From Phytophthora hibernalis (taxonomy: Eukaryota > Oomycota > Peronosporomycetes > Peronosporales > Peronosporaceae), in assembly GCA_012656075.1 (NCBI GenBank), contig JAAKBF010000094.1, positions 186,001 through 250,000 of the forward strand: a stretch of 64,000 nt of DNA, in the 5' to 3' direction. Every line of letters starts with the position of its first letter. Within the stretch, counting starts at the first letter, position 1. Positions 25,099 through 35,177 of this stretch are shown piece by piece. The translations under genes were made by a program, and so were the position numbers. The notes beneath the pieces were generated by a model that worked only from the letters and a program-made list of their open reading frames with translations, was not told where the DNA came from and did no database searches.

Positions 25099-25552
25099 CT
25101 ATCTTGACATGCTGCGCACTCTCGTACGCTCCATGTAGTATTGTAAATTCGTTTCAAAGTCATCCCACGAGTCATGTTTGGCCTTAAATGCATGGTATAG
25201 TAAACATCCTCGTCTTCCACATCCGAAACGGTCCTCTTCTTTCCCTGGCGAAGCTATGTGGCTTCGAAGTTGCATCGCTGCTCGAACGCGGCGTACCTTC
25301 TTCTCTATTGACTTTTGTGTCCTCCGCACACTTCTCGTCCCTCACCTCGAGTTCCACTTCTTCTTCCTGCGAATGGTTTGCTGCGTCGACCTCTCCAGCT
25401 TCAGACACTTCCGAGACTTCTTCGTCTTCGCCCGCATCCTCTTTGGCACCTTCACCCTCTTCGTCTTCACCATATTCACCGTCAATCACCTCTGCTGCAG
25501 CAGCTTCATAAGATTTGTCAGCCCTTGTCTTCTGCTGACGGCGATCCGGCAT
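25099..25552 (-). pseudogene. Mutator-like / FAR1-type transposase N-terminus
   Basis: An acidic leader (ATG near 25552, Glu/Asp-rich) changes frame near 25290-25240 into YHAFKAKHDSWDDFETNLQY and a basic TRVRS end. The S-W-D-D-F ... Y pattern resembles the region ahead of the FAR1/WRKY-like finger in MULE transposases. No catalytic core follows. A Ulp1 fragment begins about 20 bp further on, consistent with an internally deleted element. Confidence 0.45.
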
Positions 25553-25972
25553 GCGCTTGGTTGTTTTAGCCTTTTGCGATCAGATGCAGATACGAGCGAG
25601 GCTGGCGTCTCTCTGCTTACGCGCTTCCTCTTCTCCGCGCGGTATCCGGGTTGTCGCGAGCGTGCGAGTCATGCTGCTTGCTGCTTGGAAGGTGTCACAT
25701 TGGCGTGTTCACGCCCCCCAATTGATGGCTGGTAGACAAAAGAAACATGGCGTTTTTAAAACCGTAATATATTCTCTGGATTTTAATGCGGAGTTTCTCC
25801 CAAAAGGGAACTCGATCCTTTAATAAATCCTCTTACTTTTTATGCATTTACTTTTGAAAAATCTTGTGTCTGGTAGCACGCCAGTTTCAAATATCTTAGA
25901 AATTGGTAGACCTGTTATGTAAGATCCATGTCAGATGTTTTAGTCGAAATCGGTGTGTGTCCACTCTTTAAA
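25553..25972. other. Non-coding stretch
   Basis: No gene is seen. It flanks the piggyBac left end. Confidence 0.35.
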
Positions 25973-25989
25973 CCCTCCCGCACTCACGC

Positions 25990-28900
25990 GTTGTATATGA
26001 CTACATGCGAGATTCTGGCTCTTCTTGTAACATGTTGTATATACTACATGTTAAAAACGTTGAAATGTACAGGGTTGGGAGAAACAAATTCAAAAACATG
26101 ACCTATTTTAACAAAGAAGGACTTTGAGATGTCTCAAGAATGAATACTGATTTCGGATTAGGCTGTTGGAATTCGTGGCGCTCAGGCCGTTTTGCCATTC
26201 ATTTGAGAAAAAGAGAAAGGAGCAAGACACCAAAAATGCCGGCGCACCGCGAGACGCGTCGTGAATCTGAGCAGTTCAACGAGCGACTCAACGGATGGAG
26301 TCCGGCGAACCGTCTCCGGCTCGTGATGGAACACCGCGCCTTCCTGAATGGTGAGCGAGAGAATGATGCTGATTTTGGGGATGGAGTGCCGAGCGTGATG
26401 CCTGCGACCAACGCAACGACGACGGCCCCCCGAAAGCGCCAGTCCGTCGCACATCATCGGTTCCTTTTCGACCTCCAACAGGAAATGATGCGTCGTATCT
26501 TGCGGCCGCTAAAAAGTGCATTGGTAAACTTGTCGCGGCTGAAGCCGAGAAGGAGAAGGACGCAGCGGAAGGATCGAGGGCCGTGATGAAAGGCAAAAAG
26601 CCGCTTGAAAAAGCAACCGGCAACTCAAGTCGAAAGCGGGCAGCGACGGAAAGGCTCCTGCCAAAAAGAAGACCAAGAAGCAGACAGCAGCGGAGGCCAG
26701 GGAGGCCAAGGAGACTAGCAAAACGGAGGCGCTCGCGCGAGCGAAAGCTTCTGTTGAAAGACGTTCTACGCAGAAAGAAGCAGAGCGTGACCGTGTTGCA
26801 GATGAAGAGATCCGTGGAGCTGCCGCACGTCAACACACCGTCTCCACTATTTAATCGAATAAGCCAAAAGCCAAAACGGCTACGGGTAAGCGGAAAACAA
26901 ACCCAACAGCTTCGAAGAAAGGACGAAAGCTAAAAAACCGCGGATTCTCCAGCAAGACGAAGACAGCGATGCTGATGACGAGAGTGTTTACTGTTTGGCT
27001 GCGGGTTCTGCCGCACGTGGGGTTCCATCACAGGGACCACAGATTTGCTCAAGGTATGGAAATGTTGACATGCTGTATATACGACATGAATGTGATTGGG
27101 ACATGCTGTATATCTAACACGTTGTGTGTTGTGTTTCTAGACTGGGGTCGGAAGATGCAGACCAAGAAGCTTCGACTGAGAGTTCAACGTCGCGCTCAGT
27201 TGCAAGGTATGCATTTGTTGGTATGGTGTATATCCAACATGAACTTATTTAGGCTGCGTTGTATATGGCTTTATTACTTGACAGAGCCTTAGACGGCGAA
27301 CTAGCTGAAGCCAACCAGACTGAACGTACTGGGGTTGCTTCGGAAGATGCAGTACCAGAGCGCATTGATGCAGATTCTAAAGCAGAAGAAAGCGAAGCAA
27401 TGAACTCAGACATGGTCGGAGGTGGAGCGGACTCTAAAGACTGGTATATTGACGTGGATGAGACGGAAGGGGTTGATCTCGGGGTTGAGTCTACTGATGA
27501 CGTGGTCGAGATTGCTGCCACGAAGCCGGAGTGATGTTGTGAGCCGGAACAACGTGATGGCGCCGGGGCGATGATCAGTTGGCTGGAGAAGTGCTTCTTC
27601 TTCGTGAAAGAAACCGTGCAACGCGAGAGCTTGCGCGGTATCGTCTGAAATCAGTAATGGACAAGCTATCGCGGGACTGGTAATCAACGACAGACACCTG
27701 GGAGTCACTGACCAACGCGGAGATGTCTGTACTTTCTGAAGACGAATCCGCATTGGCCAAGATGCGTACGGATGGCTGGAACTTTGGTGCGTTTCAATGT
27801 GAGTTGATGTAGTATATACAACATGTACTGATTTGTTGCATGTTGTATTGTCTGTCTAGATGCTGAAACACACCCATCAAGAGCTGCATCCTATCCTGGT
27901 CTCTACACTGGAGCTTATGGGCTGACTGCAGAGGTGCTGGAAAGGCTGAGTCGCCGTTGGCGCTTTTTCTTTCTTTATGCCCCCGATTGTGGCGCCGGAA
28001 TGCTACGGAAAGCAAGCGATACTACGAACAGCATCTCAACGAGCGCGTTGATCGTTTGTATGAAAGCAAATTAGCCCGAGACGGAGATGCGTCAAGGGAG
28101 GACGTGTTGATTTCTGAGACCAACCGACACAAGAAAATCAAACCTGAGACTATTCTGCATTGCATGGGTTTGCTAGTGGCCCGAATGCTTTGTCCTCATC
28201 GGCGGCGGTTTGCAGATCATTGGACGTCTACTTCTATGGGAGATGTACCAAAAGGAACGTTTGGAAAATTTATGTCGAAGGCACGGTTTGGGAGAGTGAT
28301 GCAAAACTTGCACTTCACCGACAATACTGATGCACGATCTGGGTCGGACCGAGCTTGGAAGGTGCGCTCGGTTGTCGACACTCTTCAGGTGACCTTTGCC
28401 GGAGGTTACAGAGTCCCTCTAGTGCTGGCCTTCGACGAGGCGATGATACCGTCAACAAGCCGCCGGAATGGGACGCGGCAGTTTATGAAAGCAACGCCTC
28501 ATAGATGGGGAACGAAGCTTTTATGACTTGCTGTGCGGACAGTGCTATTATTTGCGACTCCATTGTGGAGTTGCTTTTTTGGCTAAGTCTTACATGTTGT
28601 ATATTGACACATGCCGTTTTTCAATGATGTTGTATATGCACAATGTTAGACTTGAGGTAAACTGCGGAACAAACCAGCACACCGATGAACTTGGAGGCGC
28701 ATCCCAACCCAGTTTTCAGCAGACCCGAACTCCGGTCCTGCTGCTGAAACTCGAAACCTTCATGAAGTTCTGCCCTCTCCACAAGACGGAGTGTTTCACG
28801 CTGTAGTAGTCGACCGCATCTACACATCGATCCAGCTCGCGCTTCAACTCTTGGCTCGGAATGTATACACAGTTGGAACCGTCCAGACAAACAAGAAAGG

Positions 28901-29700
28901 CTTCCCCCGGCGATTATCATGAAGGCAGCGTCGCCCCACCTGAAATTGCGCGCGGTTCGTCCACTGTAGCTGTCGCAAAGTGTTGTCCACTGCTATATGT
29001 GATGTTGTGGTGGGATCGCTCTGCCGTGTACCTGCTCTGTACCGGTAGCAGTACTGCTGTTGAGTCTTGCGGTTAGACCGGCTGTATGCATTGTAGCAAA
29101 CGCCGTTCTAACCTTCTGCTGTTGTTTTGATGTAGGACGTCGCATTCCAGGAGGTCAAAGACAGATGGTACCGTGCCCGTCTCCAATGCGTGACTACCAT
29201 CGTTGGATGGGCGGTGTGGACATTCACGACCAATTGCGACTTCAGTGCTACTCGCTACAACTGGCAGTGCGATTTCGCAAATACTACAAGGCTATCTTCC
29301 GGAGGAGCAAGCTGAGAGAAGCGTTGTAAGCGCGGTCCGCGCAGGTACGCAGTGAGCAGATGATGAGTGGGCCTCATGGGCTAACCTGAATATAGTTTTT
29401 GCACAGCAATCAATGTTGACTTGTTGTATAGACTTCAGAATTTGTCCTCGCTATGGTACTTCACGATAAAAAGGTCAATAGTAACAAGTCCATGTACACC
29501 ATGTGCAAATTCAGAGGTCCGTCGACGGTAGATCTAACTACATGCGGGGACATAGCGCTGCAACGCAGTTTGCAAGCAAACTACGTGCATCAGCTCAGCT
29601 TCCCGCAGTTTCAAAAAGGACTTCGTACTTTCTTGTCCAATACAAAAGCCAAATATAGCCTATTTTTAACATGTAGTATATATTAATTAATACAACATGT
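25990..29700. repeat. Palindromic ACATGTTGTATAT motif family inside the piggyBac element
   Basis: Variants of ACATGTTGTATAT followed by CAACATGT occur at about 25990, 26029, 27068, 27101, 27221, 27806, 27838, 28592, 28626, 29415 and 29668. The outermost copies lie just inside both terminal repeats. The internal ones fall almost entirely in likely introns. Most are near-palindromic. They resemble repeated protein-binding sites rather than coding sequence. Confidence 0.7.
26237..29335 (+). pseudogene. piggyBac transposase, intron-containing, several frame breaks
   Basis: The likely start is ATG 26237 (MPAHRETRRESEQFN). A Lys/Arg-rich N-terminal region follows, then the DDE_Tnp_1_7 core. All three catalytic aspartates can be read: LAFDEAMIPSTSRRNGTRQF (about 28430), VVVDRIYTSIQLALQLLARN (about 28805) and MGGVDIHDQLRLQ (about 29210). 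Likely introns carry GT...AG ends, for example 27057-27140, 27208-27284, 27799-27860 and about 29072-29136. Frame breaks occur near 26520-26590, at an in-frame TAA near 27685, and near 27955 and 28522 (T-run); splicing near 28590-28650 is uncertain. It may be a functional element with sequence errors or a recently dead one. A Cys-containing C-terminus beyond 29335 was not resolved. Confidence 0.75.
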
Positions 29701-29748
29701 GGAGTCATGGACAGGGGGCATTTTCGGCCGTGAGTGCGGGAGGGTTAA

Positions 29749-31277
29749 TTACATGAAGGTGTACGTAGTCAAATGACACATCTGCTTAGTCAGATCAAGT
29801 AACTTTACCCTTAATATCTAATAACCGGTTGATAATGAAAACGCCCAGGAAAATGTCGACCGTGGTAACATCAAAACCCATCCATCCACTGAATGTTGCT
29901 TGAAGGAAATGGGTGAAACGAAAATTGCCAGCGATTAGCAACAAAAACCCAGTAGGTGATAATCTAGATGTGTCTGGCGGGTGTATGACCACAGTATGAG
30001 TACAACCTGACAACCCTGAGCGTTGGCTGCTTTGCTGTGGCCTCGTACTCGTGATACGCCTCTTTGTTTGGGGTACGTAGTTTTCCATCAGTGAGTGGGC
30101 ATCTACTTTCTAGAACGAAGACAACTAAAATGTACAAACCACGAAGACACTGGCTAGTGTTCGGCAAGACAACTACTTCATCTTAGGAGCCCCCGTGTTG
30201 TTACTGGACAGTGTATGAGAATTGCGTCTCCAACGCGATAGCAGTATATTATGTTTTTTATTACCACCACAGGTCTTATCCAGGTATATTATTATTATAT
30301 ATAATATAATATTATTTACCTGGATAATACGGTCTTGTTAATACCTGACACACAAGACAAGCACAAGATCAACTGAAGAGCGCTACGTAAGGCTGCATGT
30401 GAACATGGCTGCCTGCATTCGACCATTCATTACCTGCATAGACGCAAGGAAGAGGGATGCGGCCATTCGACTGCTGACCATCGAGCGCAAATTCTTGGAC
30501 GCCATGAGCTCAATGAGAGAGTGACACACGAGCTCAATGAGCTCATGGGCCATATCGTAAAACCTCCGACCGCCGACTCGCTCCGACGCTGACATAGATT
30601 GTACAGAAAATTGTGTTCGACACACAGATATGTAAAAACATGCGAAGGATCTAAAGTAAGATGTGTTTGCCTGCCAGAGGGCCGTTTATACTACAAATTG
30701 TAGGCGGAGTATGAGGGCCTGAAACGGCCTGTGGACCGAGAAAATGGCGTTTTACTAAAATGCATGTTTTTCTACACAAAATCGCTACGGAGACATGCTC
30801 ACTTGCCGTAGCAGATTGGCAAGTGAGGCCACTGACCCAAAATCGGCTTTTTACAGAGTTTTACGCGTAATTACCTTAAGGAGCGGTTGGTTAGCGAGAC
30901 GGAAGTGGATACAACCTCAAAAACGAGGTTAATTGTGAACTAGTGGCTCTCAGCCCCGCTGCTTTATATTCCACGCCATTCTCTCTTTTTCTTCTTCTCC
31001 CGAACAAGTCCTCGCTCCCTTTCTTGCCGACTGAGTGCCAGCGGCTCTTGCCAGGCCTAGTGTTCATGTTTGTATGTATGCTTATCGGCTGCAGCCTTTG
31101 CTATCTGTGCAAGGCGTGCTTGCTCTGTGTCTGCTTAAAAGCGTACTCTGTAACGAGGTTAACCTTGCTGTTCAGAAAGGAGGCTAAGCTTGGTGTTCTG
31201 AACGGTGCTACCAATTCATAGCTTGCAACATGTTATCGTCTAAGCCTGTAATACACCCTGTATTAGCTCTTATTGCT
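29749..31277. other. Non-coding stretch
   Basis: No gene is supported. A hydrophobic open frame at 30943-31221 begins with GTG and resembles no known protein. An AT-rich inverted repeat at 30276-30327 is listed separately. Confidence 0.35.
30276..30327. repeat. AT-rich inverted repeat, fold-back
   Basis: 11-bp perfect arms TTATCCAGGTA (30276-30286) and TACCTGGATAA (30317-30327) enclose 30 bp of almost pure A/T that is itself nearly palindromic. The arm sequence resembles the CCTGGAT units near 12.1-12.5 kb. Confidence 0.65.
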
Positions 31278-31820
31278 TTAGCGTTCGGTTTTGTTGAGCG
31301 AGTTGTCTTCCACAGCCTCGTACTCGATGTAGGTCTTGCGCACGAGCGCCCGACGCTCCCTCTCGAATTTGGCGATGATCGTCTGACCCACGTGCTTGCG
31401 CGGTTCCCACGTCGGCTCCCAGTCCACAAGGTAATACGTCATGCGGTCTATGCGCTTGCGGCCAAGAACCTTGCGGACGGAGTGCAGCACCTCAGCCGCT
31501 TGATCTGCGTCAGCGCTCCACTCGGCTTCGACGTCAGAAGCAGAGTCGGTTTCAGCAGCAGGGATCGGAGCGGTGATCCACTCGCAGATGTCCTCAAGGT
31601 CGATGCGGCGCTTGCTTCTCTCTGCGAGGGACGCAAATATTACATGGATGGCTTCTGGCAGATGACTTGAAGTAGCGACGGTCGTGTTCATGGTAAGTCG
31701 CAGGTGTCGGATGGCCTTGTCACTAACGCGGAACTTGTACGTCTTGAGCGCAGCAACACAGAGCAGCCGAAACTCTTTCGCGGAACTGACAGGGTTCTTC
31801 GTCGGCTTGGGTGCTGCCAT
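31278..31820 (-). CDS. Small chromodomain protein next to a Crypton
   Basis: An intact 180-residue frame starts at ATG 31820 (MAAPKPTKNPVSS). The C-terminal part reads VRKVLGRKRIDRMTYYLVDW, then EPTWEPRKHVG, a chromodomain: basic V-x-K-V-L start, Y-Y-L-V-x-W, and the T-W-E-P box. Chromodomains bind methylated lysines on histones. Residues about 15-80 form a helical block (KAIRHLRLTMN ... FASLAERSKRRIDLEDI) whose spacing recalls a histone fold; that is a weak inference. It lies 126 bp downstream of the Crypton recombinase on the same strand, and unlike its neighbour it is undamaged. It may be a companion ORF of the element, a solo chromodomain left by an integrase, or an independent gene. Confidence 0.65.
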   Translation of the reverse strand: MAAPKPTKNPVSSAKEFRLLCVAALKTYKFRVSDKAIRHLRLTMNTTVATSSHLPEAIHVIFASLAERSKRRIDLEDICEWITAPIPAAETDSASDVEAEWSADADQAAEVLHSVRKVLGRKRIDRMTYYLVDWEPTWEPRKHVGQTIIAKFERERRALVRKTYIEYEAVEDNSLNKTER

Positions 31821-31946
31821 GGTGTTGTGGCTGTTGCTCCCGGGTGTGAATTTCAGAATGAGCGAACAGAAATCTGTCAATGATCTTGTGAATCAATGAC
31901 TGGTTCTCAATGGAAGGTAATATGCATTAATGTTAAGGGACAGTTT

Positions 31947-34116
31947 CTAAGTGATGATGTCGGTTGTGTGTCGAGGTGCAGGGTCGACGATGCGGCCAGA
32001 AGCCTGAAGCTGATGATAGCGTCGGACATGGGTGTTCATGAGGCCGGTCTTGTGCAGCTTCCGCAGCTTCTTGAGTACGTTCTGACTTCCGCGGGCTGTG
32101 ATGTTGCGCTGCCGAAGAAAGGAAAGAAGCTCGTTCTCAGCCTTCGTGCCGGCCTCTAGGACGTCGTCTCGGTAGCGTGGAGACGTTTCATCTAGCTGGA
32201 ACCCGTCTGCAAGAAACAACTTCATGAAGGCGACTACGAGTTTGGCGGTGGACCTCACGTGCTTGGTAGCACAGTCGACAGAGCTCCACATGCGTGGTAC
32301 CTGGACGTACCACGTGAACCAGACGTCTCTCAGGTTTGTTGGCGCTGAAGCGGTACGTCTTCTCTTGACTGGGGGCTCGCTGGTGCTTGGTATCTCTCTT
32401 CTAACCTTTGTTAGTGTTGTTTGTTGCGGTGTGTTGTAGACCTTAGCCTCCATTATAGCCATCCGGGCGTCAAGTTTTTGGTTGACTTGGATTAATTGCT
32501 CAATCAACGCAGTTTGATGAACAACCACTGGGTGCTTCGTGATGTCCGTTGTTGCGGATTGGGATTTTGTTGGTTCTTCAGTGTCGCTGGCCTTCCGATC
32601 GAATGTCAGGTGCGACGACCACGCAAGCAAAGTGTTAGCGGTGAAGCCATTTTCAACGGCGTAAGATTCGAGTCGCTGGATTGCCAAGCCGCTTGGATTG
32701 ACACCCTTTACGCATGGGTAGTGCCGCAACAGGTATGCCATCAGTGTGTCCAGTACGGGCCCGTTGACGTTGAATTGTGCAGCTTCTAGACCGGTGGAAG
32801 CTGAGAACAGGGCCGCGTAGACGGTGCGAATCTCCATCTGTGTGTCGGAGTCAAAGCTATCCAGGGATTGGAGGAAGACTTCTTTGTCGGAATGGCGACT
32901 ACTCAAAACACGGGCTACCTTGTGGTCTTCGGATGGCGTATTGAAGACGTAGGCAAACGCCTTGTTTGTTGCTGTCATGTTCCAAGCTCCTCGGTCGAAG
33001 ATCCACTGAACACACATACCAGCCCCATTGGCGTGCTGCGCGCCACCTCGACGGAATGAGTGAGATGTCAACCGCTCCAACACGCCGGCTGGCTTGGTGA
33101 TTCGATCAAGAACGCGGTTGACGTAGCTGTGAATCCCTGGACCCGTCTCATTGATCTTGTCTTGGTCAGAGCGACCGCCTTGCAGCGCGGCCATGGTCAA
33201 TCAAGTCGATGAGCGGAGTTGTCGGCGTCAGGACGGCCGGAGAAGTTGACTGCTGTTTCAGGTAGCTGGCTCAACAGCGACATCGTCGGTGATGACTGCG
33301 AAGCCAAGGCAAGCGCAATTGCAAGGAGCGGGTACGTGGCGAAATCTTCGTCCGGAAAAAGCGATAGGCCTTGCTCTTCAGAAGTCTTCATCCGGATAAA
33401 ACGCACGAAGAAAATATTTCCAGACCCGATGGACAAGTTTGCCTTCCAAAGCATGGTGAGGTCCGACGCACGACCGAAGAGGAACACACCAGTGCTGCGT
33501 CTAGATAATCGGCAGTAGTACCAGCAGTCGAATACAGATGCGACATCATTTGCTTGAGTGCCTTCTTCGTACATGCGGGGGCCTTGTTAACAAACACTCC
33601 AGACTCGCGCTTCATGCAGTAGCGCTCCAGCACTTGTCCTTTCTTCAGCAACTCCCTTTCAACCGCCCCTCGATGCTGGGGAAATTGGTCCAGCAGCCAG
33701 TTCTTGGCCTGTCGGTAGTACTGCATGACCGAGTGCCGAGCAAGAAGCTGTCCTTTGCGACCTTCCTTGAACGCGAGGTGCATGCCGAATTTGTCGACCA
33801 CAGCTGCCAGAATGAGTGGAGCGCTCTCACGCAGCATGCACGACTCCAGGTACGCCCAGCTAACGTTTTCTTCGCCGAGGTACTTGAGAAACGAGCGCGA
33901 TGCGCTTTCGCGAGCTCGCTTCGTGTTGGCAGGTGCTAGGTCGTTCAGACTCATCTTGGGGTCGGAGATGTCGGAGCTTGCGGGATATTCAGGAAATATT
34001 CGAATGACTGGGGATTTGTAGGGGTATATCAATAACTTTGCTGTTCCCTCCGACATGATATGTCGGAGCTGTCGATAGACACATTCATTCAGCCAAATCT
34101 CTCTCTGATTGGACAA
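31947..34116 (-). pseudogene. Crypton-like tyrosine recombinase
   Basis: Three overlapping minus frames form one protein. 34116-33480 holds the N-terminal core-binding region (possible starts ATG 34056 or 33954; SASRSFLKYLGEENVSWAYL). 33500-33200 carries the first catalytic Arg box (FGRASDLTMLW). 33200-31947 carries the HxxR box (TSHSFRRGGAQHANG), the Trp/Tyr region (GAWNMTATNKAFAYVF) and a C-terminal GCR1_C-type DNA-binding domain (about 32330-32050, WYVQVPRMWSS ... FLADGFQLDE). Recombinase plus GCR1_C is the hallmark of Cryptons. Two frame changes (about 33490 and 33205) may be introns or base errors. All visible catalytic residues are present, so recent activity is possible. Confidence 0.75.
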
Positions 34117-34337
34117 AAATATACGAACTACGTTTTCTAATTGGTCGATATTTGTACTCTTCTTCAGATCGCCATCCTATTGGCCAATATTATATATAGT
34201 CAGCACCAGTATAGTCGGAGAATTGCTGATATTCATCCATATCCTTGATCATCAATCGCATCAAGTGCCAGTAAACGTCAAGGAAATGGACGCGTTGTCG
34301 ACAACTTGTCGGGGATGGGATGCGTCCCAGTCTTTTC

Positions 34338-34393
34338 CACTGCGTTTGAACGTGCGTTATTTTAATACATGTAACGCACGTTCAAACGCAGTG
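34338..34393. repeat. Inverted repeat, 22-bp perfect arms
   Basis: 34338-34359 (CACTGCGTTTGAACGTGCG...) is exactly complementary to 34372-34393, with a 12-base AT-rich loop. It lies about 220 bp upstream of the Crypton ORF. Confidence 0.85.
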
Positions 34394-35177
34394 TATTTAA
34401 AATAAGCGGCATCCATGAACAAGTGAAGCAAAGGCGAACAAGGCGCTGCGTTGCTGGCCCGCCTCATACATGTACTCAGCTCCCAAAGCAATGGAGGAGA
34501 ACTCCGCTTCATAGGGCCGAGCCATGCGGAGACCTGAAAGTGCAGCCACAAAAAACGACGCTTTTAAGCGCCATGCGGTCGCTTGAAAAAGCTACTCGCA
34601 GGTACTTGCACCTCGCGACCGACAACGAATATGGACACCTCGGCGTTGTCGACGTCGGGTTCTTTCATTTAACTGGATAATAATATATCGTACCAGTGGT
34701 ACCCACACACAGTTTGCATCGGCAGAATACCCAACTTCCATTCGAAGACATTGCGCTGATTTCCATTCGGAAACTGCGTCGCGTTCAAAGTGGAATGCAT
34801 TCGCCAGCGAGCGCGCCGATGGAAGAGCGTTATGCTCGCTGAACCACAAACCAGCCTGTCGAGAATCGGGGTGCGCTGTGGGCCACAGTGTGGCCTTCGT
34901 CCTTCGGGTCGAGTGTCTGCTTGTGTGGACCGACTAGCAATTTCTCGTGATGTGTAATAGAACTAAGATGGGGCAGGTCCACAAATATTCTTGACATTCT
35001 GCGGCAATATGCTGCAAGTCGCCTAGCCTCTCATGGTGCACTCCTTCAGGATACACCGTATGTCTGCCTCTCCACCGGCTCAGACAGCGGACGGGTGTCT
35101 ATCCCTGGTGGTCTCAGCAAAACGACATTTCGTGATTCACGGCCGCCCCCACAGTTCGTCTGTACAGCCACCCCACC
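34394..35177. other. Non-coding stretch upstream of the 5'-nucleotidase
   Basis: No gene is seen. It marks the transition from transposon remnants to the host gene island and must hold the nucleotidase promoter; no specific element could be fixed. Confidence 0.35.

Larger units (their letters stand above)
25973..29744 (+). mobile_element. piggyBac-family transposon with both ends visible
   Basis: 16-bp perfect terminal inverted repeats, CCCTCCCGCACTCACG, lie at 25973-25988 and (complement) 29729-29744. A TTAA lies outside each: 29745-29748 directly on the right, and 25968-25971 plus one extra A on the left. TTAA target duplications and C-rich ends are diagnostic for piggyBac. The element is 3.77 kb, in the usual autonomous size range, and encloses a transposase gene with several short introns. 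Eleven copies of a palindromic ACATGTTGTATAT motif are spread through it. Confidence 0.9.

Noticed and set aside
26288..26836. 182-codon Leu/Ser/Phe-rich minus frame
   Set aside because: Antisense of the Lys/Arg-rich piggyBac N-terminus; no domain.
27685..27700. Very short intron to bypass the in-frame TAA of the piggyBac gene
   Set aside because: The only GT-AG pair would leave a 14-nt intron, too short to be spliced.
25990..29700. CRISPR-like array from the repeated motif
   Set aside because: The motif is palindromic, irregularly spaced and lies inside a eukaryotic transposon.
30943..31221. Hydrophobic 92-codon plus frame that could be read as a small membrane or secreted protein
   Set aside because: It begins with GTG, not ATG, and has neither an RxLR or crinkler motif nor a family resemblance.
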